From contig NC_092582.1 of NCBI RefSeq assembly GCF_037975245.1, positions 24,008,577-24,072,576 of the forward strand: a stretch of DNA of 64,000 bases. Reading direction: 5' to 3'. The position numbers and the translations under genes are program-made. The stretch comes from Apostichopus japonicus. Taxonomy: Eukaryota; Echinodermata; Holothuroidea; Aspidochirotida; Stichopodidae. Positions 21,850 to 36,312 of this stretch are shown piece by piece. The notes under the pieces are model-generated. The model had not been told where the DNA came from, did not search any database, and was given only the letters and a program-made list of their open reading frames with translations. The first letter of the stretch is position 1, and every line of letters begins with the position of its first letter.

Positions 21850-23657
21850 ATACTAAACTTCTTTCCAAGATCATGTCCTGTATAAGGAACGCTCAAGCAA
21901 ACTGAGCAGTGACGACTCTGTTTCATCAGGAGTATTATAGACATTGGGAATGGTTGCGAGCCACCTGCACGTTATCTACTGGGTGCGAGCATCTTACCGG
22001 CACATTGATATAGGCATTTGAAAATAATATCATAGCTTGAAAAGGTATACGTGGAAGGACTAAAACTCACTTGTCAATTGTTCCCCTTGAAATATGGTGC
22101 GTTTACGTCTTGGTAAGAGAGGACCAGTGGGAAGTGTCCCTGGTAAAGGAGTGGAGCCACGAATCGAAGAGGACGGAAATGTAAGACAATTACACCATCT
22201 TGAAGGATGAACTGGATTATATACATATTCACGATCAGATAAAATACGTCTTGAATCAAATGAGGTAGTTTTTCGGTGATCTTCCTTTAAAGTCCAAGAG
22301 TTTTGCCACCCTAATGAAGACACGAACGAAAGTAAAATCACTCATTTTACATTTGATTATACACGTTAAACAAGCTAGAATATTAACTCGTACATTCCAA
22401 GTGTTATTTTACAAACCTGTTACGTTATATAACCTCCCTCTTGATTGATAGGTCATACCCTACTTTATACATGAATCTTAGTTACAACAAATTTTGTAAG
22501 ATATTTGTAATAATAAGCTTTGTTATAATTATGAAATAGTTCTCTCATATTTTGGGGATTATGGTTTGTATATTATCACCGATATAACTTATTTAAAACA
22601 ACATGAATAAGTAAAATATAAATGCGACAATGCATCAATATTTGACGAAAAATGATTTGTTATTATTGTTTTATTCCCTGCTCAGTAATTACATAACAAA
22701 GATTAACCAATCTTTGTCTAGTCAAGTGAGCAATGTTTGCATGACTGCGAGGTCCAATTTAAATGAAGTGTTTGTTTTTAAATTTCCCAAAAAGCTCGCA
22801 ACAGTCGTTTATGTATAGGCATTTGACGTTGATCTGCGGTGAAACCAGCCATTTTCTTTAAAATATTATTAGTCTATTAATATATTAAATATTATACAGT
22901 CAAGTTACGTGAGCAATGTTCGAGATTTTGCTTTTAATTTCAGCGGTTCACCCCGTCTTTTCATGTACCAAGTAAATAGTTTTATGTTCCAGCGTTTCAA
23001 AACTGAAAGGAGAAGCATAATCTGGCGGTGCGGCGGCGTCTTCTGGTTCATAGGCATATGTATATAGCGTTAGCTAACATATGTAACAACTCCCAACAAT
23101 CCTTGCACCACGTGGAATGGACCTGGAATTAAAAGTGCTTAAATAGCTGTTAATTATCTACTTCTTTTGGTATTGTTTTTGTAGGCTTATTTCAAACTAA
23201 TTGCACAAAGTGTTGACACTGGAACTAATGTGGATATTAGGGCATGATAAAAACTTCAATATATCATCTCCAGTACTGGAAACGTAAGATAAACTAAAAC
23301 TGGAAACATCAAGGGTATCTTGTTGTTATATACACACATAGATAAATCATTCTCCTTCTATATATGTGCGAAGGACCATTACACTTGTGATATTTTCCTA
23401 CATTGGAGCACACATTTTGGAATGTTTCTTCATAGTATAGACCACTGATGGTCGATAACTAGTGCTTCTTCTCTGAGATACAACCGACAAAGTAAGCGGT
23501 AAGCAGAAAACCTTTCTATTATTTCAAAATCCTTACCTGTGTTACTGTTTGAATAAAAATAATCAGTGCATTTATTGTTCGTGTGGCTCTTGTCGTGTGA
23601 ACTGGTTTCCGATTCCAAAATATCACGAATGAAAAACGACTTTCCTCTCGTTGACAT
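20428..23657 (-). CDS. Homeobox transcription factor, ANTP-class/NKL-like, eh1 motif
   Basis: Exons: 23657-23537, 22310-22071, 21598-21484 and possibly 20509-20428. Exon 1 starts at an ATG with A at -3 and carries [11 protein letters not shown] at residues 6-16, an eh1-type motif (Groucho binding) typical of NK/Bar/Tlx/Vent-like factors. Exon 1 ends ACAG|GTAAGG in phase 1. Exon 2 follows a TCTTCATTAG acceptor in phase 1 and ends with the homeodomain start [13 protein letters not shown] before CAA|GTGAGT. Exon 3 continues [20 protein letters not shown] and ends [13 protein letters not shown]. Key residues R5, F8, Q12, L13, L16, F20, W48, F49, Q50, N51 and R53 all fall in register with no gap across the splice. 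The end is unsure: reading through gives a 180-residue protein lacking homeodomain residues 54-60; using exon 4 gives about 185 residues. A nuclear DNA-binding repressor is inferred. T47/Q50 with eh1 suggests the NKL subclass; orthology is not assigned. Confidence 0.88.
21484..21598 (-). CDS. Homeobox gene exon 3 (helices 1-3 of homeodomain)
   Basis: 115 nt after acceptor TTTTCGTCAG. It encodes homeodomain residues 15 (second part) to 53, ending in recognition-helix [10 protein letters not shown]. The 3' border is weak: AGAAG|GTTGGT is a poor donor, and the frame continues to a TGA at 21417-21419 as [21 protein letters not shown]. That tail is not basic as a homeodomain end should be. Confidence 0.85.
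21699..21862. repeat. (TA)n block with 17 bp inverted-repeat arms
   Basis: Two (TA)n runs (21699-21780 and about 21799-21847). The second is embraced by AGAAGTTTAGTATTGAT (21781-21797) and its exact reverse complement (21846-21862). The unit could extrude as a long cruciform. It lies in the homeobox intron between exons 2 and 3. Confidence 0.9.
22071..22310 (-). CDS. Homeobox gene exon 2 (linker plus homeodomain N-arm)
   Basis: 240 nt, phase 1 at both ends. The first 66 codons are a Pro/Ser/Arg-containing linker ([16 protein letters not shown] just before the domain). They are followed by the basic N-terminal arm and first turns of helix 1 of the homeodomain. The frame is closed upstream of the acceptor by a TGA at about 22342, so this cannot be a start exon; it contains no in-frame ATG. 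Confidence 0.85.
23537..23657 (-). CDS. Homeobox gene exon 1 (eh1 repressor motif)
   Basis: 121 nt, 40 codons plus one base. SFFIRDIL at residues 7-14 matches the eh1 pattern F-x-I-x-x-I-L. The rest is hydrophilic (Ser/His/Asn-rich) and low in predicted structure. The donor ACAG|GTAAGG is near consensus, which is why I stop here although the frame stays open for another 35 codons. Confidence 0.82.
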
Positions 23658-24356
23658 GTTACCAACCTCTGTTTTTTTTTTAAATTTCAAACAGTCCCAT
23701 AAATATAAAGTCACAATTCCCCAGAATAATATGCACAAATTCAATACCCTATCACGTGTAAATCTATACAAATTATGTGTTGGTATACAGTAAAAGGTAT
23801 CTCAAATACTCAATGTTAAGTTAGAGAATAATACAGTGTCATTATTGATGAAAGAATTAAAATAATTCCTCGGCCAGAACAAAGTTTGAATCCTTCAACA
23901 ACGGCGGTAGAAGAATCTGATGATTATTGAAGCTGTTACCGTCATTGAAGAAAAATTTAAGCTATTTCTGATTTAAGAACTGTTAAATGTAACCATTAAC
24001 GTTATTAAGTGATCACTCACTTTAACATATTTAATAATATGGACATACGGATTGTCGAAATTTAAGTGTTACTTTATTTTTTCGAGTGTTTCTTGATTGT
24101 ATTCTTCAGCCACGTACAAGTAAGCACTCCAGGTATTGGAGAGTGACACTAGGCGTGACTTTTACTGATACTAGTAGTTGATTCATCGCGATATAGGCAC
24201 AAACGCGGTGTAATATAGAATAGCTGTTTGAAGAACAAAAAGGCCTGTCTAATGGGAATAGAATAATCAACTGCGGGCGTGCATCTTTATATGAAGTGTA
24301 TCCTGCTAAGGTACACTTTTTTACCATAAACTGTCGACCTAAGGTACATATAATGA

Positions 24357-24411
<55 letters not shown>
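24357..24411. repeat. (TA)n microsatellite
   Basis: About 27 uninterrupted TA units followed by CAGAGAGAG. It lies about 0.7 kb upstream of the homeobox ATG. Confidence 0.95.
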
Positions 24412-24415
<4 letters not shown>

Positions 24416-24481
24416 GAGAGCTTTATCAGGTTACGTTTCATATACTCGACTTCTGTAGTCATTTTTATCTCGCCATAAAAA

Positions 24482-24489
24482 TGACGTCA
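24482..24489. promoter_or_regulatory. CRE-type palindrome upstream of homeobox gene
   Basis: TGACGTCA, the consensus CREB/ATF site, about 0.8 kb upstream of the exon 1 ATG. The same 8-mer also occurs near 2458, 36137 and 36489, so its link to this gene is only positional. Confidence 0.3.
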
Positions 24490-24499
24490 TTGTCATTAT

Positions 24500-26428
24500 T
24501 AACTTACGATATCCTAACAAATTCTGACTTTAATGTCAGAGTTGAGGTTTGGAGTGACTCCTTCAAAAGTGATATAAACCAATATAAGCTTATTGTTTGT
24601 AAATGACTGTCGATTTTTTGGAGAGAAAATTTACTTATAGTGATTCATAACTAACTAGGCCTATATACGTTACATTAATATCCAACAGTCACGTGCAATA
24701 TAGGAAAGCTGTGAAACGTGGGACAGAACAGCTTTTTTCTTACAATTCCACATTGCTCTGCAAAATCTATAGAAACAATTAGTATTAATCAAAATCATCG
24801 ATCAATTGATTCGATTAGGACATTCTTCTAAAGTTTTCACAGAATGAATGTTAATGAGCGACTACTTCCTCAATTTAATTCGATTTTTCAACATATTATA
24901 TTATATAATTAATCCCGAGTACAAAAGCGAATTGCTTACGTTTATTACATTATCTGAACCACAAACTAGTCCGATTAACTCTATGCTAACGAATTGTTAT
25001 TGAATTAATAACATGGCGTATACGAAACCACAGCAGGAACTGCCTTTCCTTGAAATTTGGAGAGAAAAAGCTAAGCCATCAGGAATTATTCAATTATTTT
25101 GAATTGAGTTGAATAAATAGATAACGAAAAGTTGTTACTCGCTGAGTAGACTGCCATTCTGTAAGGAGTAGTTGGTATCCCAAACTTTCCGAAAAATCAC
25201 GAAAAATCTGTAAAGAGATAAAAACAAAAATGTGAGACTTATTTATGAAGGTCAAACATCACTTGCAAGAACTTGTTTCTACCCGTGTTCACACGGACAA
25301 CTGAGAGAATCCCCCCCCCCCCCCAGCTATTACCTAACAAATTACAGTATTTAGTTTTAGGTCTACGTATAGGGCTAAAGGTCATTTCTTCCAGGATGAT
25401 TAGAAATTCAGTTGTAGTATGTGAATATCATGCCAAATTATGTAATCCAATAACGTATTATTTCCTGCTGGTTTTATGGATTGCTCAACTGATATTAATC
25501 AATGTAGAAAGCTTGGAAATTAATTCATTTCTCGAAGTATCGACCTGGAAATGTGGGATATAGGGCAGAAGAAATATTAATATTTTTTAAAGTGAATATT
25601 GGGCCCACTGTATTATTCAAATATTCTACCTGGCTGCCGGAAACATCTCTTAATTGTAGGCAGAATTATCAAGGCCAGGTTAGCTTTTGCCGTGTTGATT
25701 ATAGCGCATGTCTTTATATCATTATTGTTTGTTTTTAATTTTTGGTTTAATAAACTCATCCTTTAAGTCTAACATCAATCTTTTCCCGGCGATGGAAAAC
25801 CAAACTGCAAACGAGAGAGAGGATGGGCGTGAGGAACGGTAGGATTTACGTCGGAGGTGCTAGGCTTAGGTACCTTTGAACACATGCCTCTCAGTGTATT
25901 ATGTGTAGTCATATACTATACCACTACAATGAGTATGCTTCAACTTGTGCGAGCTATTCTTGGTGCATTACACGAGGTAAAAAATATAATTAATAAGTAA
26001 TCGTGGAAGTAACAAGAAACACTTTACTCAGTAGTAAATAATGCTTTACCAAGGATAACTATTCCATATATTCTCATGTATTTTCTACATGTATTACTTT
26101 ATTTAAACAATTGATTTAGACATAATCACCAAAAAGTCTTCATGACAATTTGTAAGCTCATTATAATTTAATCAAATAATACCGAAAGTACAACGGTCTG
26201 GTTCTCACTTGTTGAGCACCCAAGACCGACAGCTAAAGAAAGTGCAATACAGGATTTACAAATATTCGACATACAAACATACACGCATACATGAACCCCC
26301 CACACACACGCCATCATATCACATATAGATTCCATTTCTTCATCACAATAATTAACCTACTCACTGTTGTTCAATATATATTTTTCTCATAAAAGTTCAC
26401 TCAACAAATGTTATTTAAGTTAGATTGC
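24500..26428. other. No gene recognised
   Basis: AT-rich intergenic DNA with a C run at 25311-25324. Open frames at 25273-25563 and 25553-25738 show no domain or splice support. Confidence 0.5.
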
Positions 26429-26533
26429 TCACTGGTTCGAACTAGTACACTGATGTCTTGCGTCTAAAAACTTAGATAAATCAAACAACTCCAAAATATA
26501 TTCTGCACAGTACCTACATATATGTGGTACTAC

Positions 26534-26656
26534 CTGAAAAGTCGAACATTCTTCAAAGTTCAATCGTTGCAAAATATTGCACCATGTTTCATCTATATAA
26601 GGAACTCTCAAATTAACCAAATTTTCAAAGGGGGAGGAGAAAACTTTAGACCCCAT
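26534..26656 (-). CDS. Candidate single exon, unknown
   Basis: ATG at 26656 opens 41 codons (MGSKVFSSPFENLVNLR..., then YIDETWCNILQRL) up to TTTTCAG|GTAGTA, phase 0. The frame also stays open past that donor to 26429. I recognise no domain and find no partner exon downstream. It may be chance. Confidence 0.18.
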
Positions 26657-26771
26657 CTAGATGACTGAACAACTAAGCCAACCCCCCCCCCCAACATTTA
26701 TGAAATTCTTTCATCCCCCCTGTCTATATGTTTCCCTGCAAAAAAGTAGCCTATAATTCTGCAAGGTATCT

Positions 26772-29110
26772 TCAGCAAATACATATAACCACATTCAGTA
26801 ATTTGAAATAATATAACAATAAATATACATAAACGTGCGTGTAAGTTTTGTGTGTTTGTGTGATTTTCTTTTTCTTTTGTAGGAAGTCAAAACACACATT
26901 TATATGTCCGAAAGAAGGCTTCCACTTGCACAACCAGCTGAGAAAATCAACGTTCAATCCCATTACCGATCAGAGAGAGGTCTCCCCGTAAGCTCCACCC
27001 AAGTTGCGAAACCATGAACGAGCATGGATTAAATTCCCATGATGCTACAGATGCAGAATGAAGTGGAGGATATTCTTTGAAGATACTTTTCAAAAACAAA
27101 AGTAATTAATGGTTAATATTTATTAATTAGAGAACAAAAAGTCGAAAGAGTATATAGCATTGTTTCCCCCTCAACTAACTAATTTAGTTGGAGATTATTT
27201 CTAAAGGAAATTCAACGAAGGAAACAGACTATCCCAGGTAAATTACCAAATAAAAAAATTAGTGCTGAAATGAGCTATTAAAATAGTATGATAAACTATG
27301 CATTGCATTTATGGAGATAATCAACTAAGCATTGGGATTCACCAACAGCCGAATTTAAGTTTAAATTAAGTTTAAGTTGATTCCAGTATGGATACATGAA
27401 AGTACATATTTATAAATAGGATATGAAAAAACAGTAAAGAGTGATAAAGATTAAAATAGCATGGATTATGTGCAATCAATAAATAAAAGTTAATGAAATA
27501 ATTAAAGTGATTTTTGTGTAACAACACCCTGAGTCAATACGGCAGCTCTATAAACAAAAGAATTTTGAAAACGTATACAGTTTGGAGTTTTGGCGTGATT
27601 GTCCTTTTTCTCAAATTATAAACTAGTCTGTTGAAGTGACTCCAGCTCGTTATGGAGTTGGCGTTTCTCATCTCTATTATATTTTTTTATGAGAAATCCG
27701 TTCAAATCTCTCATGGCTGCATGGTTAACTTGGTTAATAAGGGTGTTAAAATCTAGGCTAAAAGGTTTGGCACAGTGACGCAAGGAGGCTCTAATTCTTT
27801 TATGATCCTTTACAAGTCAACTAAATGGTACCAGGCATGAACATCGTATATAATATGAGGCAAAACATAGGTAATATAAACATTCCATTCTTAAGTCTAA
27901 CTTAAAATATGGCACCATAAAAGATCAAGTAGAAATGATATATTGAACCATCTTTAAAATTCTTAAAACATGACACGTAAAACCACGCTTATTGTTTATA
28001 CACACAACTAAATACATCGTCTGTTCAGTATACGGTCAAGAGTCATATACTAATGTAGCAAAAGTTACCTAACTTAGAATGCAATGATATAGTGTATGTG
28101 ATTTCTTGTTTCATGTCACTATACAGTATACTCATGAGAAAAGTGCATATAGTACTCAAAATAAATTCCCTTATGATGTTTGATATATGATGTTGAATCT
28201 TTGATTACTTTTCATTTACCAGTTTCAGATCAATTTCAGATGCAACAGAGACATACCACGGCAGTATTGGTTTTCATTTATCATAAAGTACAAGATATTC
28301 AGTTGCGTGCGCGCTTCAGGGTATAAATTATAAAACTCTATATTTCAAGTTTTGATAAGTGAATTTATATATAGCTGGTTGTCCATATAATTGCAGTCTC
28401 AAATTGTGGTATGAAAAACATTGATTGTATACCGTATTACGCCCAAAAATCATAATTTGATGGCCTTTTTAGCATAATTTTCTCAATTAAATTAAACTGC
28501 GATTTTAGAATAAACCAATCTCACCTTTCCTCTGGCACTGACGTTTCTTTAGAAATAAACTGACTGATTTGTTTATGTAACTTCCTTGTATACGCTTCGT
28601 CTTCTAAACTCTCGAATCCAAATACTTCTAAATAACCACACGGCGAAGAAGAACAGTCCCGGAACAAGCGGATATCAGTTCGTATCCACACAGTAACCTT
28701 GAAGAGAAAAATAAACTCTTTGTTTTATAAAACATGTTCACAACCACCTCGGCGACGTTAAAATGTTTTAACATTCATCTTATCACATGTTTACAAGACT
28801 TATGAGAAGAACTTCTCCTAACGCAGATTATTTTAAATGTTAACTGAAACATTTAAAAGTATGTTAGATGTTTCATATGGGGGCAATCTGATATGAAAAT
28901 AAATATAGGCACCACTATACACTGTTGCCATACAGGATCTCGCTTAAAACAAATACCTCTTTTGAATTAAAAATATAAACTTATCCCTTACGCATTATGC
29001 ATTACCTCATGATCAACGTTAAACCATTCCTGAATATTTCTCACGAATTTCTTGTGAAAGTTCTCGTTGAACACGTCTGAACCTACGCTGGTATGGACAA
29101 CGCACCTCAT
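26772..29110 (-). CDS. MIF/DDT-family protein, divergent, catalytic Pro lost
   Basis: Three exons: 29110-29006, 28697-28525 and 26937-26772. Exon 1 reads MRCVVHTSVGSDVF... and matches the start of the neighbouring plus-strand MIF gene (CVVHT shared); it ends GAG|GTAATG in phase 0. Exon 2 follows a superb TTTATTTTTCTCTTCAAG acceptor and starts VTVWIRTDIRLFRD, the second beta strand of the MIF fold. It contains GYLEVFGFESL and ends AG|GTGAGA in phase 2. Exon 3 follows TTTTCTCAG and reads SWLCKWKPSFGHINVCFDFL, with Gly and Phe spaced as in VG.....F of MIF exon 3. A Lys/Tyr-rich tail follows to TGA; total 147 residues, against about 115 in classical MIF. Pro-1, the tautomerase base exposed after Met removal, is absent (Arg instead). 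It is therefore predicted not to be a tautomerase, and any cytokine-like role is inference. Exon 3 is the least certain part. Confidence 0.75.
27616..27816 (-). other. Unassigned 66-codon open frame in MIF-like intron 2
   Basis: Open between two stops. It reads LVKDHKRIRASLRHCAKPFS, then LDFNTLINQVNHAAMRDL, then LIKKYNRDEKRQLHNELESL and a stop. It looks helical and strongly charged, with protein-like composition unlike the surrounding AT-rich noise, but has no Met near its start. It could be an exon of a nested gene or a piece of an unrecognised mobile element. No family is recognised. Confidence 0.35.
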
Positions 29111-30553
29111 TTTGTAAAATATTCAACGTCTTCTCCAAATTTTCTGGTACAATACAATTTTATTTTAAGTGTATGTGATCCAGTTGTCTTTATCTGTTAA
29201 TTCTTCTCTAAGCAGTAGACAATATTCCATTTTAAGAATCAAGAGAATCGATTTTCCTTTATTTACCAAACTCCTCCATATGGTTCCCATTACTATACCC
29301 TCAACTGTGCATATAAACGATGACGTTTATGATAACTGTCAGGAATTAGGAATTTCATTATTAGGAAAAGTGCACCATACGCTCAAGAGTAATAAATTAT
29401 GCCATCAAAACTAATCTTTCTATAAGTTTCAATTTGAACGTTAAAGCGGCATAAAATTCTATCCTTTGTTAATTACTAACTTATTTCGTTAAAGGCACAT
29501 ATGATGTTCTACAATTACAATTTACCAGTAACTGAATGTTTAAAAAGATTACTTGATAAAGAGAAAACTGCTCCAATTCTTGTCTTCCTGATATTTTGAT
29601 GCTATGTTTCTTGTACTTTGGCATTCCCTGTAATGAGGTTACAACCAAACTTGTATCACACAAGGTTTAATAAAGAGACATTAATGTGTTAATATGTTTT
29701 CACTTTTGAGATGTTAAACTTGATAATCAATATTGTCCTGATGTTTTGTACATAAACACAACCAATACGGAGGAAGGGGGGGGGGGGGGGTTCTTTCAAG
29801 GTCACATGGACAACTGAACATCTTGACATTCAACAATATTTGTCCTTGATAAGTTTGCAATGGATTGTAATACCCAACTTTGTAAAACTGATCTGTTTTT
29901 CTTCAAAAGTTAAAACTGGTATAAACAACATTTTGTATAAAGTCTGCAACCGTATCAATTTTTTTTTTTACCTTCAATCATCCGTTTGACATTAGCAATA
30001 CAAACTCTACTCATATGGTTCACCGATAAACATCCGGTTGAATAAAATTGATAAAAACAGAAGGAAAGTGTATTAGTCTGTCTTGAATATATCTTTTCTA
30101 TAGTTAACCCAAATCAATTTTGGTTCAAATATATCATTGTTGAGACAGGCCTATATTAGTCAGTTTGCTTAGTGCCCTTTGATCAAAGTCATGAAAAAAA
30201 AGATGTTTAGCTAAACTACCTGCAAGTTTATCGACGCACCCTCGGAACTAAATACTGTTCAGAAGACGTTTAAGCATTATGTACTAAACACAGCTGTATT
30301 GTAAACACAGCCGTATTGGGATAAGATGGAAAATACTTGACCCCCCCCCCCCCCGGAAGGAAAGGGAAACATCAAATAAAATTGCAGGTCTACCAGTTAT
30401 TACGATATGAAATTGTAATGTTTGCACCAGACATGAATATCGATGTTGAGATTAGATTGATAAACACGCAAAACCTGACCATACTGATAGCTGTTATTCA
30501 CACGACAACGGTTAAGAGACTAACGGGATTTCAACTGATATTTTGACTTCAAA
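29111..30553. promoter_or_regulatory. Shared 1.4 kb intergenic spacer of the divergent MIF-family pair
   Basis: Separates the start codons of the two head-to-head MIF-family genes and must hold both promoters. It contains a G run at about 29777-29790 and a C run at 30341-30354. No TATA box or initiator could be assigned with confidence. Confidence 0.4.
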
Positions 30554-33334
<2,781 letters not shown>

Positions 33335-33441
33335 GCAACTTCAGTCAAACCCACCCGCCTTAACAGCATTGTAGGCCCCATGGACAAGATTATGTACTGT
33401 GCCGGTCCTTATACAACCCCTACCCAGGTCGCTCGCAATGT

Positions 33442-33447
33442 AATAAA
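33442..33447 (+). terminator. Likely polyadenylation signal of the plus-strand MIF gene
   Basis: AATAAA about 108 bp after the stop codon, the first canonical hexamer downstream. Another AATAAA occurs at about 34401. Confidence 0.5.
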
Positions 33448-33459
33448 TTCAAAATTAAT

Positions 33460-36229
33460 CAAACTCAGAATAGCGCTGGTACAAGTCTGCTATACATGTT
33501 GAGTATTTTTTATTTCACTGACAACAGTGTGCTTTCTTCACTTTATTCCTTCGATACTAATTATGATATATATTAAATCAGTAAGTTGTGATACCCATTA
33601 ACTATCCATATGGTTCCTTAATCTTAGGCCTTGGGCAACTAACTATCCAAAGTGTCTATTGTGTTAAGATGGGCCTAGTACAGCCCAAGTCTCTATGAGA
33701 AATATTTTATCCAATTTCAATACCAAAATCGCTTCACATTTCTTAACTAATGGGCACTGAGCATGCAGCAAATTCACATTGGTTTTAGGTGCGTGTGTGT
33801 GTATCGGTGTGTTTGGTTTTGTTTGTTGATATTGATATTTTTCTCGCTTTTGATTATTTTATTTTTTCTTGAGTGTTTTGTTTTGTGTGTGTTCAAACCT
33901 TGTGTTATAATTTGATTGTTTCTGTATGAATCATTATGAATACTATAATGTGTGATTGTAATATTATTGCGTATAGGTTGGTCCTAATAACGCAAAAGCA
34001 TATATAGTTACAAACCAACGTATAATACATGCTTTGAACACACACGCGCACACACGCACAATCAATGAACTGCTAATAATTAGCGAGATTTTAACCGTTA
34101 AACCGTCAAGAAACTTTTCTCAAGTTGTGTTTATTACTATTAAAAGTTAAGTTTGTTTACTTTTAGTTTGAAGTCATAACAACTTTCGCCTAATCTCATT
34201 GTTCTTACTACAATCTGTTTTTTGGATTAAAGTAAGCGATAATATGCAAAAGCATCGTTTCTACAGCTTTTCTAGTTTAAGATATTCTCCTTTAAGGTAT
34301 GCTAATACCTCTGGAACGCTCTTTTAAGGTTACAGTGACGGCGACAACGTGCTCCTGAGTGCATACCTTTATGTTACAGTTTATTCACTGTTTTTTATGA
34401 ATAAATTATAATAACTTGAACCAAAACATGTTCTTTAAAGTTGTTATGAGCGAAAGATCCCATTTGGATGGCATTCAACACTATTTGTCCTTGGTAAATG
34501 TGTAATGCATCGTAGAATATTATTTGAGGCCATCAAGAGTTTGTTGTCCAATATTGAGTTTTGCGTTGCATCTGAGTAACTGACATAATGCGCTGTGTGA
34601 AGTACCACCACTTTAATTGTAACAAAACTGTAACAACTAAGATGCTTTAGGTTTCGTTGAAAGGGGCAAGTCAAAGAAATCACATCATGGTCGAGGGGAG
34701 GGGGACGGGTCATTTAATAAAACTATTTTTATTAAATTTTGAGTCTTTTTATGGCAGCACATTCTGACTGTAAATGCCTTTTAATTGTCTTCTATTTGCC
34801 TGTGAATACATCAACAAATTTCACCAAAAGTTAAAATCGCCCTCTAAAGTGAAAAAAAAAATCTTCTTTTTTTTTCAAAAGGAAAACAGTTTATTCATAC
34901 CTTAAATCATAAAATATACAAAACCATTCGGATGGAAATGTGCTTGACTGTGCATGACTCTTTTCATCCACAGTGATCCACAAGACTGCACAACCAGAGC
35001 ACAGAAGCGTTTGCGTTTAGATGTACCCGTATATAAAGATTAACTCTACCTCGGTCCCACTTCATATCAACCTCGTTAAAAAATGAAATGCACACTGTAA
35101 ACGTAGTAATAAATAGGTTTATGGTATATGGCACTTAATGCGGGTAAGATCGGGCATACATTGTTACCGGTAAGCCAACCGTCGGCACTGGGGCCTTGAA
35201 AGAAGAGGCCCTTTTGGCCCAACGAACAAAACTATGGTCTTTCTCGACATGAGGATATTGGCGCTTTCGGCACCTTAAACCTGTAGCATATTCTACGCCA
35301 CGCAGCCACGACGAGCCGGTTTCCAGTCGGATAGGACCATCTTCCTTTTCTGGGCCTATTCTAGCCTAACGATAGCATAACTAAGGGCATTACGCCTAAT
35401 CATTCTCTTTCCCCCCTTTCCGCATTCTTATCATACAATTCGTTACTCTTCTAACAAACTGAAACAACGCGGAATCGCAGAGAAACGGAATCGTTCAAGG
35501 TATTGTTCATTAGAGTAATTAGTCACCGATTTAACTCTCAACAGGAATTGTTCCCCTAATTACCACAGTGCTTCGAATCATGGATGTGTTATACCGTAGT
35601 CCGACCACGCACTCTGTCAGTCTATATGTGTACCTTCCTATATCCAACTGTTGATCAAAGTCACTGGTTTGTGGAGTTAGTACACATGAACTGCTGCGAT
35701 GTCGTTGCCACACGCTATTGGATGTTTTGTACGAATTAATTGTAAATATATATGCTTTGCACAGACATTACATGACAAACTTGATGTCGCGTTGTGTCGA
35801 AGAAGTTCATCCAGTCTAAGTTCCCCTCTGTCCGTTTAGGTTACTTAAACATCATTGATCACATGCCCTGTACAATGAGTGCTTGATAACCAAGGTGTAA
35901 CCTGCAATGTGGGATGCTTATAAGAAATATAAAAACAAGTGTCTATAGCAGGGTTTCCCTAACTAAATCTCAACAGTTCTCCATTTAAATGAAAAAATTC
36001 ACATATAAAAACCTAAGCTAGATATATAGTGCCTGGCATGAATTATGAGACTATACACGGTTCACATAAATACGTTAATGACTAAAGCGTTACTTTATAT
36101 GTGTTGATAGTCCATACGGTACACCCGTTTGTGCTAATGACGTCATCGTGACGAAATCCGAAAAATCTTCGTCTCCAGAGGATAGAGATCAGAGGTAAAC
36201 GAAAATAATTTGTTGTGTTCCTTGTAGGC
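33460..36229. other. No confident gene
   Basis: AT-rich DNA. A GTGTGTGTGTATCGGTGTG tract (about 33790) and a CACACACGCGCACACACG tract (about 34033) form a loose inverted pair. The higher-GC stretch 35150-35410 is open for about 34 codons in one frame but has no recognisable product. A string ATTCAACA.TATTTGTCCTT.GTAA is shared by 29830 and 34475. Confidence 0.45.
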
Positions 36230-36312
36230 TTATTCATCATTTAGTTGCATTTTGTTGTCTGCTTCCCAAACATGACCTAGTAGCCACCAAAATGTCTCTG
36301 AAATCCTATTCC
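36230..36312 (-). CDS. Candidate terminal exon, unknown
   Basis: A very strong acceptor, GTTTTCTCTTTTCAG, is followed by a phase-1 frame reading NRISETFWWLLGHVWEADNK and then MQLNDE and TAA. The upstream exons on the minus strand were not found. In phase 0 the same exon would stop after GIGFQRHFGGY, so the frame is undecided. Confidence 0.22.

Noticed and set aside
22060-22341. Intact 93-codon gene as one frame
   Set aside because: The frame has no ATG (it opens after a TGA) and is better explained as an internal homeobox exon with splice sites at 22310 and 22071.
35150-35410. Higher-GC stretch as possible exon or structural RNA
   Set aside because: Frames close within about 35 codons and no RNA family or splice border is recognisable.
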